Below, in pieces: positions 1 to 7,203 of a stretch of 64,000 nt of DNA. Origin of the DNA: a bacterium ADurb.Bin236 (GTDB lineage: Bacteria > UBP15 > UBA6099); assembly GCA_002069885.1 (NCBI GenBank), contig MWCD01000010.1, positions 1-64,000 of the forward strand. The letters are read 5' to 3'. The notes under the pieces were generated by a model, which made no database searches, was not told the DNA's origin, and worked only from the letters and a program-made list of their open reading frames with translations. The stretch's first letter is position 1; every line of letters starts with the position of its first letter. Made by a program: the position numbers and the translations under genes.

Positions 1-3000
1 CCCTGCGGGGCCTCCGCCGATAACAAGACCTTTTTGAATGACTTCATTTCTAAAAACCTCGAGAGCTTTGTGTTCTTTGACTCTCGCCACCGCTCCGGCG
101 GTCAGTTCCTTCGCCTTTTCAGTGGCTATCTTGGGATTCTCCTTGTGAACCCATGAATCGTGTTCGCGAATGTTGGCGAATTCGAACAAATACTTATTCA
201 AGCCCGCCATCCGCAAAGTCTGCTGGAAAAGCGGAAGGTGCGTCTGCACCGTGCATGAGGAAATGACAAACCGGTTAAGTTTATGCTCGTTGACGACTTC
301 GATGATGTGGTCCAGATTGTCCTGCGAGCATGTGTACAGGCTCTCCTCGGCGTGAACCACTCCCGGCAGCGTTTTGCAGTATTCGACGACAGCCGGCACG
401 TCCACCACCGAGCCTATGTTGAATCCGCAGCGACATATCATAACGCCCACGCGAGGCTCTTCTCCCGCGACATCCCTTTCAGGCGGATACTGCACGGGAG
501 TAATGCGGGTGCCGCGCTCCGCAGCCAAGTCTATCATCGCCGCGCACGCCGCTCCGCTCGCCTGCGTCACCGAGTCGGGGATATCTTTCGGACACTGAAA
601 CGCTCCGGCGACATATATGCCTTCTTTCCCACTGCTGGTCGGGCATAACGGATCCGTTTCGCAGAATCCGTATTCGTTCAGTTTGACTCCGAATATGTCG
701 GCGATTTTTTTGTTCGTGCTCGTCGGCTCAAGGCCTACCGCCAGCACAACCATTTCAAACTCCTGAGTGGCCTGCTTTCCGTCTTCCCCCATATACGTGA
801 GCAATAAGTTCTTGGTCTTCTGAATTTCTTTTATTCCGGAGATGGCGCTGCGCACGTACTTCACGCCATATACATTTTTCGCGGTTTCATAGTAACGGTC
901 GAAGTTTTTGCCCTGCGCCCGCACGTCAATGCAGAACACTGTGCAATCCATATCCGGCTCGTGTTCTTTGCCTATGACGGCCTCTTTGGCCGTGTACATG
1001 CAGCACACGCCGGAGCAATATTCGTTCCCGACAGTAGCGTCTCGAGAGCCGACGCATTGTATGAAAGCCACATTTTTCGGAGCTTTATTGTCTGACTTCC
1101 TGCGAATGTGCCCGACCGTCGGCCCGGAGGCGCTCAAAAATCTCTCGAACTCGATGCTGGTGTACACATTGTCGTAAACCCCGTAGCCGTATTGGGTGAG
1201 CCTGCCTTTCGGGTTGAACGTTTCGAACCCGGGAGCGAGGATCACAGCTCCCACTTCCAGATTCATGTCAACATCGGTCTGATTGAAATCTATCGCATTC
1301 TGCTGGCATATCATCTCGCACATTCGGCAGTCCGAACACGGGCCGCATGAAAGGCATCTTTTCGCTTCCGCCACCGCTTGTTCCGGCGAATATGTCTTTT
1401 CCACCTCGATAAAACTTTTTCTTCTGACTTCCGGATCAACTTCCGCCTGTTTATTGCGGGATATTCTGGCGGCAGAAGAAATCGTCTTTTGATCCGCGTC
1501 CGTCGCCGGAGGCATTTCGTCTTCATATCTCGGCGCGGTCATGTCTTCGCCGTTGAGGTATCTCATAATTGAAACAGCCGCGTTCTGTCCGTCCGCGATC
1601 GCGCCGATAGCCATCCACGGGCCGCGCGCGCAATCCCCGCCCGCAAAAACTCCGGGCCTGTCCGTCTCCGCCGTCTTTTCGTTGACTATCACGGTTCCCC
1701 GCCCGCTGACTTTGACCCCTGAACCGTTCCCTCCAAAATTGACGTCCGGCCTCTGGCCTATCGAGATTATGAACGTGTCGACTTCCACGCTGGTTGCGAC
1801 GCTGTCGTCGAACATCGGATTGAAGCAAGCTTTTTCGTCGAACACCTGAGAGCAGCGCTTAAACTCGACTTTAGACACCCTGCCGTCCGTCGCGTGGATA
1901 GCCTTGACGCCCCACGAGTTCATAACCGACACGCCTTCAGCCTCGGCCTCGTGTATCTCCCATTGCCACGCGGGCATCTCTTCCCTGCATTCGAGGCAGG
2001 CCAGCGTCACCTGCGAAGCGCCCAGCCTCATCGCAGTGCGCGCGCAGTCGATAGCCACGTTCCCGCCGCCCAGCACCAGAACCTTTTTCCCTATTCCGGT
2101 TTCCTCGTTAAGTTTTGCTTTTCGCAGAAAATCGATTCCTGACAGAACCCCCGCCGCGTCCTCGCCGCTGACGCCGAGTTTCATGTCTTTGTGCGCGCCG
2201 ACGGCGATATACACGGCTTTGAACCCTTGGGTGAAAAGCTTGTCCACGCCGTCCGCGCCGTCGATATTCGCGTTGAGTTTAATCTCGACTCCGGCCCGCT
2301 CGATTCTTTCTATCTCGTATTTCAGGATTGCCATCGGAAGCCTGTATTCGGGGATGCCGACAGCGAGCATTCCGCCCGCCACAGGCAGTCTTTCGAACAC
2401 CGTGACCGGGAATCCGCTCTGAGCCAGCCTGTATGCCGCCGTCAGCCCGGCCGGGCCAGCCCCTATCACCGCCACTTTTTCTTCTCTCTCGGCGACATCT
2501 TTTTCCTTCGTCTTCCACGGTTCTCTCGAAGGGTCGGTCGCGCGGTCGATTCCGGACGCCTTTCCGACTATCCCGGCTTCCTCAAGCTCAAGGTCGCTTA
2601 TAAATCTTTTTAAATTATTTATGGCGACAGGCTCGTCCACTTTGTTCCGCGCGCACTGTTCTTCGCACGGATGGAAACAAACCCTGCCGCACACCGACGG
2701 GAACGGGTTGCGCGCGCGGACAACTTCGAGCGCGTCCTTGAAGCGACCTTCGGCAATAAGCTGCACATACCCTTGGCAGCTTATGTGGGCCGGGCAGGCA
2801 CTCTTGCATGGAGACGTCCTCTCCCTCTCGATGGCGAACCAGTTGGGGACCGCCTGCGGATAGAGCCGGAACGCGGCCCCGAATTCGTTCAGATATTCGT
2901 TCGTGGGATTCGGTATATGCACCGGACACACGCCCGCGCATTCAGCGCAACCTGTGCATTTCCCCTCGTCTATAAACCTCGCCCGCTTGTTCACCGAGAC

Positions 3001-3324
3001 GTCGAACCTGCCGGGTTCTCCTTCAATCTTCTGCACATCCGACATAGTGACTATGTTGATGTTCGGATGGTTGCCGACCGTGACCAGCTTGGGAGAGACA
3101 ATGCACATGGAGCAGTCGTTGGTGGGAAACACTTTGTCAAGCCGCACCATGTTGCCGCCGATGCAGGGCTGATTTGTGACCATGTGAACCTGAAAACCGC
3201 AGTCGGCCAGATCGAGCGAAGATTGCATGGCCGCTATGCCGCCGCCGACAACCATTACCGCCCCGATCTTTTCGCTTCCCGTTTTCGGTTCGCTCTCTTG
3301 TTGATTGACGTTCTCTTCCGTCAT
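1..3324 (-). CDS. hdrA: HdrA-like heterodisulfide reductase subunit A with an internal GltD-like module (partial, C-terminus off the left edge)
   Basis: The frame is open from an ATG at 3324 to base 1 (1108 codons), so the 3' end lies outside the window. Upstream GGAAGGA sits 8 nt before the ATG. Reading from the N-terminus: an HdrA Rossmann motif (VVGGGIAAMQ, about residue 25), a 4Fe-4S motif (CTGCAECAGVCP, about 123-135), then a glutamate-synthase small-subunit-like module: CKSACP near 173, CGRVCFHPCEEQC near 211-223, FAD motif IGAGPAG near 288 and a second dinucleotide motif LGGGNVAIDCA near 418. HdrA sequence resumes with a cysteine cluster (CLSCGPCSDCRMCEMIC) near 660, CVGSRD near 755 and CRCG near 961. 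It breaks off in a second FAD motif (IGGGPAG). HdrA is the flavin hub that distributes electrons to HdrBC. The inserted module suggests NAD(P)H as an additional partner (inference). It is the last visible gene of an hdrC-hdrB-hdrA operon, 41 nt after hdrB. Confidence 0.93.
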   Translation of the reverse strand, partial: MTEENVNQQESEPKTGSEKIGAVMVVGGGIAAMQSSLDLADCGFQVHMVTNQPCIGGNMVRLDKVFPTNDCSMCIVSPKLVTVGNHPNINIVTMSDVQKIEGEPGRFDVSVNKRARFIDEGKCTGCAECAGVCPVHIPNPTNEYLNEFGAAFRLYPQAVPNWFAIERERTSPCKSACPAHISCQGYVQLIAEGRFKDALEVVRARNPFPSVCGRVCFHPCEEQCARNKVDEPVAINNLKRFISDLELEEAGIVGKASGIDRATDPSREPWKTKEKDVAEREEKVAVIGAGPAGLTAAYRLAQSGFPVTVFERLPVAGGMLAVGIPEYRLPMAILKYEIERIERAGVEIKLNANIDGADGVDKLFTQGFKAVYIAVGAHKDMKLGVSGEDAAGVLSGIDFLRKAKLNEETGIGKKVLVLGGGNVAIDCARTAMRLGASQVTLACLECREEMPAWQWEIHEAEAEGVSVMNSWGVKAIHATDGRVSKVEFKRCSQVFDEKACFNPMFDDSVATSVEVDTFIISIGQRPDVNFGGNGSGVKVSGRGTVIVNEKTAETDRPGVFAGGDCARGPWMAIGAIADGQNAAVSIMRYLNGEDMTAPRYEDEMPPATDADQKTISSAARISRNKQAEVDPEVRRKSFIEVEKTYSPEQAVAEAKRCLSCGPCSDCRMCEMICQQNAIDFNQTDVDMNLEVGAVILAPGFETFNPKGRLTQYGYGVYDNVYTSIEFERFLSASGPTVGHIRRKSDNKAPKNVAFIQCVGSRDATVGNEYCSGVCCMYTAKEAVIGKEHEPDMDCTVFCIDVRAQGKNFDRYYETAKNVYGVKYVRSAISGIKEIQKTKNLLLTYMGEDGKQATQEFEMVVLAVGLEPTSTNKKIADIFGVKLNEYGFCETDPLCPTSSGKEGIYVAGAFQCPKDIPDSVTQASGAACAAMIDLAAERGTRITPVQYPPERDVAGEEPRVGVMICRCGFNIGSVVDVPAVVEYCKTLPGVVHAEESLYTCSQDNLDHIIEVVNEHKLNRFVISSCTVQTHLPLFQQTLRMAGLNKYLFEFANIREHDSWVHKENPKIATEKAKELTAGAVARVKEHKALEVFRNEVIQKGLVIGGGPAG

Positions 3325-3365
3325 GTTCGGTGTCCTTCCGGCGATATGCGGCCGCCGCCGCGATG

Positions 3366-4241
3366 TCACAGCAGATTCAGTTTTTTCAACAAAGGCAGCG
3401 GATCCACCAGATGCTTTTTCAGCCAGCTTTGAGCCTGCGGCAGTCCGAACGCCAGTCCCATCAGTTCAGTGATGAAAAACACCGGCATCCTGTTTCCCGG
3501 CTCCGTTTCCTGTCTCATGTCAATATTTGCGTGGCACATAGGGCAGGCGGTGACGATAGCCTCTGCCCCCGCCTCTTCGGCGGATTCCCTCAGCTTGCCG
3601 ACAAGCGTTTTGACCACGTCCGACCTTGCCATAGCGTGCCCCGCGCCGCAGCAGTCCGTCTTGTACGACCAGAATTTCGGCTCCGCCCCAAGCACAGCCA
3701 GAAGATTGTCCATCCCCGTCGGGTTGTCCGGGTCGGACCCCGTCAGTTTCTTTGGCGGCCTAGTCAGCAGACAACCGTAATAGCAGACGGCCTTAAGCCC
3801 TGCCAGCGGCTTCACCACGCGGGCGCGCGTTTCGCCAAGCCCGATTTGTTCGAGAGCGTCGAGGATGTTCACCGTCTTTATCGAGCCGCCGAAGGGCTTT
3901 TCGACAATTTCTTCCATCCGCTTTTTAACATCGGGGTCCTGCGCAACCGAAGTTTCCGCAACTTTTAATCTGTTGTAGCAGGCGGCGCAGGGAGCCAGCA
4001 CGTCAAGCCCGACAGGCTCCGCAAGTATCAGAGTCTTTAGCGGCAGAGCCAACGCAAGCTCGTGGCTCAGGTTGTGAGCGGAACTGGCCCCGCAGCACAC
4101 CCAGTCGGGTATCTCCGTTAACTCGACCCCGATATGCTTCAGCGCGGCGCGGGTCGAGTGGTCATATTCTCCGCCCGACGATTTCAGCGAACATCCGGGG
4201 TAGTACGCGAACCGCTTTGCCGCAGTCTTCGTCTCGGTCAT
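3366..4241 (-). CDS. hdrB: HdrB-like heterodisulfide reductase subunit B (CCG-domain protein)
   Basis: A 291-residue protein with two CCG modules, the cysteine motif that in HdrB binds non-cubane 4Fe-4S clusters and catalyses disulfide reduction. The first module has YYPGC near residue 17, VCCG near 49 and PCAAC near 85. The second has YYGC, DCCGAGH and CPMCH in the C-terminal half. All expected cysteines are present. Length is normal for the family. The start ATG overlaps the hdrC stop (ATGA), which indicates translational coupling, and hdrA follows after 41 nt. The substrate is unknown: in bacteria such HdrABC sets act on disulfides or pass electrons to other partners, and nothing here identifies a methanogen-type CoM/CoB disulfide. 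Confidence 0.93.
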   Translation of the reverse strand: MTETKTAAKRFAYYPGCSLKSSGGEYDHSTRAALKHIGVELTEIPDWVCCGASSAHNLSHELALALPLKTLILAEPVGLDVLAPCAACYNRLKVAETSVAQDPDVKKRMEEIVEKPFGGSIKTVNILDALEQIGLGETRARVVKPLAGLKAVCYYGCLLTRPPKKLTGSDPDNPTGMDNLLAVLGAEPKFWSYKTDCCGAGHAMARSDVVKTLVGKLRESAEEAGAEAIVTACPMCHANIDMRQETEPGNRMPVFFITELMGLAFGLPQAQSWLKKHLVDPLPLLKKLNLL

Positions 4242-4807
4242 ATTTTCGGTCCGGCCTTGTCTATGATTTTTCTAACTTCTTTATGCCCTTTCACTTTGGG
4301 CGAATACTTAATCTTCATTTTTTTCATCATTTCCTTGCCGATTTCCATGTCGTCCATGAAAGACTTCGTCCTGAGCTTATAATGGCCGAACAGCATCGGC
4401 TCGTTCATCCTGCCGCGCGCTCTCACAATGCCCATAAAAATGTCGTGGAACCGCTTGGTGTTAGGTTCCGGGCACTCGATCCCGCGCTCGACCGCCATCT
4501 CTTTCAGGATATCCATTACGCCCGCGACGTCTATCTCCATAGGGCAACGCGTCGTGCATGTGACGCACGAAGAGCACATCCAGATGGTTCTGCTCTTCAG
4601 AACCTCGTCTTCCATGCCGAGCGCGCACATGCGGATTATCTGCGTCGGGTTGTAATCCATTGCGAATTCCACCGGACAACCCACGCCGCATCGCATGCAT
4701 TGAATGCAACGCGAAAGATTCTTCGCGCCGCGCGCTTTTAATACATTTGCGAAATTGGGATTAATGTTGAAATTTACAAGACCTACGCTTGCAGCAGCGT
4801 CGCTGAT
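4238..4807 (-). CDS. hdrC: HdrC-like heterodisulfide reductase subunit C (iron-sulfur); start codon uncertain
   Basis: The protein carries two 4Fe-4S motifs (CIQCMRCGVGCP, and CSSCVTCTTRCP about 35 residues on), followed by an alpha-helical domain typical of HdrC, which links HdrA to HdrB. The first ATG of the frame (4696) lies inside the first cluster motif, after two of its four cysteines, so the real protein must begin upstream. Family-like sequence (NFNINPNFANVLKARGAKN) continues in frame before it. Between the in-frame TGA at 4811-4813 and the clusters there is no ATG, GTG or TTG. The coordinates assume an ATC start at 4807, which has GGGGG (4816-4820) 8 nt upstream; this is a guess. A 5' lesion or sequencing error is the alternative. 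The stop overlaps the hdrB start. Confidence 0.8.
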   Translation of the reverse strand: MSDAAASVGLVNFNINPNFANVLKARGAKNLSRCIQCMRCGVGCPVEFAMDYNPTQIIRMCALGMEDEVLKSRTIWMCSSCVTCTTRCPMEIDVAGVMDILKEMAVERGIECPEPNTKRFHDIFMGIVRARGRMNEPMLFGHYKLRTKSFMDDMEIGKEMMKKMKIKYSPKVKGHKEVRKIIDKAGPKI

Positions 4808-4819
4808 AGGTCATTCCCC

Positions 4820-5246
4820 CTATCTATAATTAAAGTAGCGTTTCTCTCACCGTTGCCGCGCGCGACCGCCGCCCGCCGGAGCATTTGCATGGGATTCGGT
4901 TGGTCTGCGGACTTTCAAACAGCCTGCCGTAAATCCTCGAGCTGCCGGTTTTTGTGTGTCTATATTATTCAGACTTCGGCCACAGCCGCGCGTCGTTTCC
5001 TTCGCGCGACCGTTGATATTATATGTTCAGCGTCTTCACCAGTCAACGATTGAAAAATGATTTTTGCATGATTCTCTGCGATGAGAAAGCCGCTCCTGCA
5101 TTCGCTTTTTTGTTTGCCGCAATACGGATTGTTCTCTCCTGATTCCGCTGCGCGCGCCGAGAAACGACGCCGGTCATTATTTGTTCTAAGTTGAATTCGG
5201 CGGCGCATTTGGTATATCATTAAGCAAAACGCGGATGGAAAACGCC
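4820..5246. other. Intergenic region between the divergent hdr operon and the small membrane-protein gene
   Basis: About 430 nt without a gene I can support. It must hold the promoters of the minus-strand hdr operon and of the plus-strand 5247 gene, but I see no convincing -35/-10 pair for either. A TATAAT at 4825-4830 faces the plus strand without a good -35. An 83-codon minus frame at 4969-5220 lacks a ribosome-binding site and has coding-unlike composition, so I do not call it. Confidence 0.5.
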
Positions 5247-5453
5247 ATGTCTGAAGATAAAGAAGAAATAAAAATCAGGAAAGTGTGCGGGCAATGCGGG
5301 CTTGTTCATGAAACAGCGGCGGAACCCGGCGAAGCCGGAGCGGACGACTGGAAGATGATAGCGCTTTCCATCGTCGGCATAGGGCTGATAGCCCTGATAT
5401 GGGTGTGGGTTTTCCGCTGGGGCGTGCCGCTTGTCAAAAGCGTGAGCGGCTGA
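5247..5453 (+). CDS. Small membrane protein with an N-terminal CxxC motif
   Basis: A 68-residue protein with an acidic/basic N-terminus, a single CGQC motif near residue 14 that could be half of a zinc ribbon, and one clear transmembrane helix (about residues 36-58, IALSIVGIGLIALIWVWVF), ending in a short polar tail. The ATG at 5247 is preferred over the in-frame ATG at 5235 because GGATGGA lies 7 nt before it. It sits 39 nt upstream of hspR on the same strand and is probably co-transcribed with it. I do not recognise the family. The single CxxC could bind metal as a dimer or act as a thiol sensor, but that is speculation. Confidence 0.65.
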   Translation: MSEDKEEIKIRKVCGQCGLVHETAAEPGEAGADDWKMIALSIVGIGLIALIWVWVFRWGVPLVKSVSG

Positions 5454-5492
5454 CCGCTCCCGCCGCTTTTCCAATCCATCAGGAATGAGTCT

Positions 5493-5798
5493 ATGAGCTT
5501 CCACGGTTACGATGAGCCTGTGTATATAATTTCCGTCGCGGCGGAACTGCTGGGCGTGCATCCGCAGACTCTCCGAATGTACGAACGGGAACAACTCGTG
5601 GTCCCCCGCCGAACCGACACCCAGAACCGGATGTACTCAATGCGCGACCTCGACGACGTCCGGGAAATCAGGAAATTGACCCGCGAGGAAGGCGTCAACC
5701 TCGCCGGCGTCCGCATCATCCTCCGGATGAGAAGGCAGATGGAGGAGCTTAACAGGAAAGTTTACGAACTTGGAACACCTGAGAAGGTTGACGGATGA
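5493..5798 (+). CDS. hspR: HspR, MerR-family heat-shock repressor
   Basis: A 101-residue MerR-type regulator. Its N-terminal winged helix-turn-helix reads PVYIISVAAELLGVHPQTLR, followed by YEREQLVVPRRT, the HspR signature, and EEGVNLAGVRIIL in the dimerisation part. Known HspR proteins repress dnaK/clpB operons by binding HAIR inverted repeats, with DnaK as co-repressor. AGGA lies 8 nt before the ATG. No dnaK, grpE, dnaJ or clpB gene is in the window, so this is an orphan copy as far as can be seen. Its stop codon overlaps the start of the next gene (ATGA), and a small CxxC membrane protein precedes it. I found no HAIR-like repeat nearby. Confidence 0.92.
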   Translation: MSFHGYDEPVYIISVAAELLGVHPQTLRMYEREQLVVPRRTDTQNRMYSMRDLDDVREIRKLTREEGVNLAGVRIILRMRRQMEELNRKVYELGTPEKVDG

Positions 5799-6634
5799 AC
5801 GCGTTGAAGGTTTTCGTTTCAGCGCTGGCGATAGCCTCCGCAGTATGCGTCAGAGCCGCGGCATGGACTGACGCGGTTCATGAAAATGCCGCGCTCTCCG
5901 CCTCGGCTCACTTCCCTACTCCACTCCGTAACATTGTTAAATCCAACCAGAAAGCTTACCTCGAAGGCGTAAAGAACAGCCCAGAACTCTACGACGAGCT
6001 AGTCAGGCAAAAAGAAGGGTTTTCCACCGAGCTACTCAGATTCAGAGGAATGGAAAGATTCATATATCACATAAAAAGAATGCAACGACTGATAGACGCT
6101 AAAGCCGAAGGCCCGGTTCAGGCGGCGGAACTGGGCGCGCTCTCTCGCGTGGCTCTAGACATGCTCGAACCGGCGCCTCCTTCCTCAAGTTTCCGCCCTC
6201 TCGAAATCGCCGGACATAGAATGTTTTTTCATTCCGATTTCGAGCAGACGGCGAAAAAATTCGATTTTCTTTTTGACGGCTCTGCGGTCATTAAAGACAT
6301 ACCGGCGAGGGTGGACGCCGATATGGATTTCGCAAACGAAAAAGGCTCCATCATCTACGAAGCGTACCGGCGCGGGGCCTCTTTCAAAACAGTTGACTCC
6401 GAAACTCAGGCCGCGCTCAACCGCGCGCTCAACCTGCTGACGGACGTTGTTTACACTCTGCACCAGACAAGAGGGGAACTGCACAAGAACCCGTACAGCC
6501 CGGAAAATTTTCTCAGACTGGAAAGATTTAAAAAACAAAGTAAAATCAAAGGCGGCGAGATCGAGGGGCCGAAGGGACCGTCCGCCCCGGACTCGCCGAA
6601 TAAACCGGATGTTCAGAAACCCGATCAGGATTAA
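5795..6634 (+). CDS. Secreted protein, possibly a degenerate zinc phospholipase C / P1-nuclease fold
   Basis: A 279-residue protein with a signal peptide (residues 1-22, cleavage likely after AAA), so the mature chain would begin with Trp. In zinc-dependent phospholipase C and S1/P1 nucleases the mature N-terminal Trp is a zinc ligand. Further echoes of that fold are AELGALSRVALDMLEPA, where the family has a helix with H-x3-D-x4-H, then HSDFEQTAK, where the family has HxxYE, and a final alanine-rich helix ending DVVYTLHQ. Several metal ligands would be replaced (the first helix His is Arg, the last one missing). So this is at best a degenerate member. The C-terminus is Lys/Pro/Asp-rich and disordered. 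The gene is translationally coupled to hspR. The family assignment is weak; the secreted location is fairly sure. Confidence 0.8.
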   Translation: MNALKVFVSALAIASAVCVRAAAWTDAVHENAALSASAHFPTPLRNIVKSNQKAYLEGVKNSPELYDELVRQKEGFSTELLRFRGMERFIYHIKRMQRLIDAKAEGPVQAAELGALSRVALDMLEPAPPSSSFRPLEIAGHRMFFHSDFEQTAKKFDFLFDGSAVIKDIPARVDADMDFANEKGSIIYEAYRRGASFKTVDSETQAALNRALNLLTDVVYTLHQTRGELHKNPYSPENFLRLERFKKQSKIKGGEIEGPKGPSAPDSPNKPDVQKPDQD

Positions 6635-6678
6635 TCCTCTTTTCGGGCGAAGGCTAAGGCGCGGCTGGAGTTGACAGG

Positions 6679-7164
6679 ATGGCAAAAAGAAAAAGCGTGT
6701 CGGCGAACGGCGTTCTGTTGCGCCACGCAACTGTGGACGACGCGGAGCAGATTCAAAAACTAATAATGAACTACGCGCGCAAAAACGAGATGCTCCCCCG
6801 CTCGCTCAACGCCATTTACGAACAGATTCGCGAGTTCATGGTGGTCGAGAAGAAAGGCGTTGTCCTCGCTTGCGTGTCTCTGCACGTCTGCTGGAACGAC
6901 CTTGCCGAGATAAGGTCGCTGGCCGTCGCTCCCCGCCATAAGAACAAAGGATACGGCTCAAAACTCGTCAGGCAGGCTCTCAAGGAAGCCGGAGAACTGG
7001 GTCTTCCTAAGGTTTTCACTCTGACATACAAGCCGGAGTTCTTCGAAAAACTCGACTTCGAGCGGATAGCCATGAGCGAGCTTCCCAACAAGGTGTGGGC
7101 GGACTGCATAAAGTGCGTGCATTTTCCTAATTGCAACGAGGTGGCGCTAATCACAGAATTGTGA
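6679..7164 (+). CDS. GNAT N-acetyltransferase, short ArgA-like type
   Basis: A 161-residue single-domain GNAT protein. LRHATVDDAEQIQKLI begins the fold. The acetyl-CoA pyrophosphate loop reads RHKNKGYGSKLV (about residues 92-103), preceded by the strand EIRSLAVAP. The C-terminal segment KVWADCIKCVHFPNC, with three cysteines, is typical of stand-alone ArgA-type enzymes. These make N-acetylglutamate for arginine synthesis without the amino-acid-kinase domain. No other arginine gene is adjacent. It lies 44 nt after the secreted protein and 39 nt before the HD-GYP gene. N-acetylglutamate synthase is the most likely role, but other amino-acid N-acetyltransferases share this architecture. Confidence 0.85.
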   Translation: MAKRKSVSANGVLLRHATVDDAEQIQKLIMNYARKNEMLPRSLNAIYEQIREFMVVEKKGVVLACVSLHVCWNDLAEIRSLAVAPRHKNKGYGSKLVRQALKEAGELGLPKVFTLTYKPEFFEKLDFERIAMSELPNKVWADCIKCVHFPNCNEVALITEL

Positions 7165-7203
7165 TTTAATATCATAGGAATTCTTGATCGGCGGTTTCAC
7201 CGG

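Noticed and set aside
4969-5220. 83-codon minus-strand frame upstream of the hdr operon
   Set aside because: No ribosome-binding site, no recognisable motif and Arg-rich shadow-like composition.
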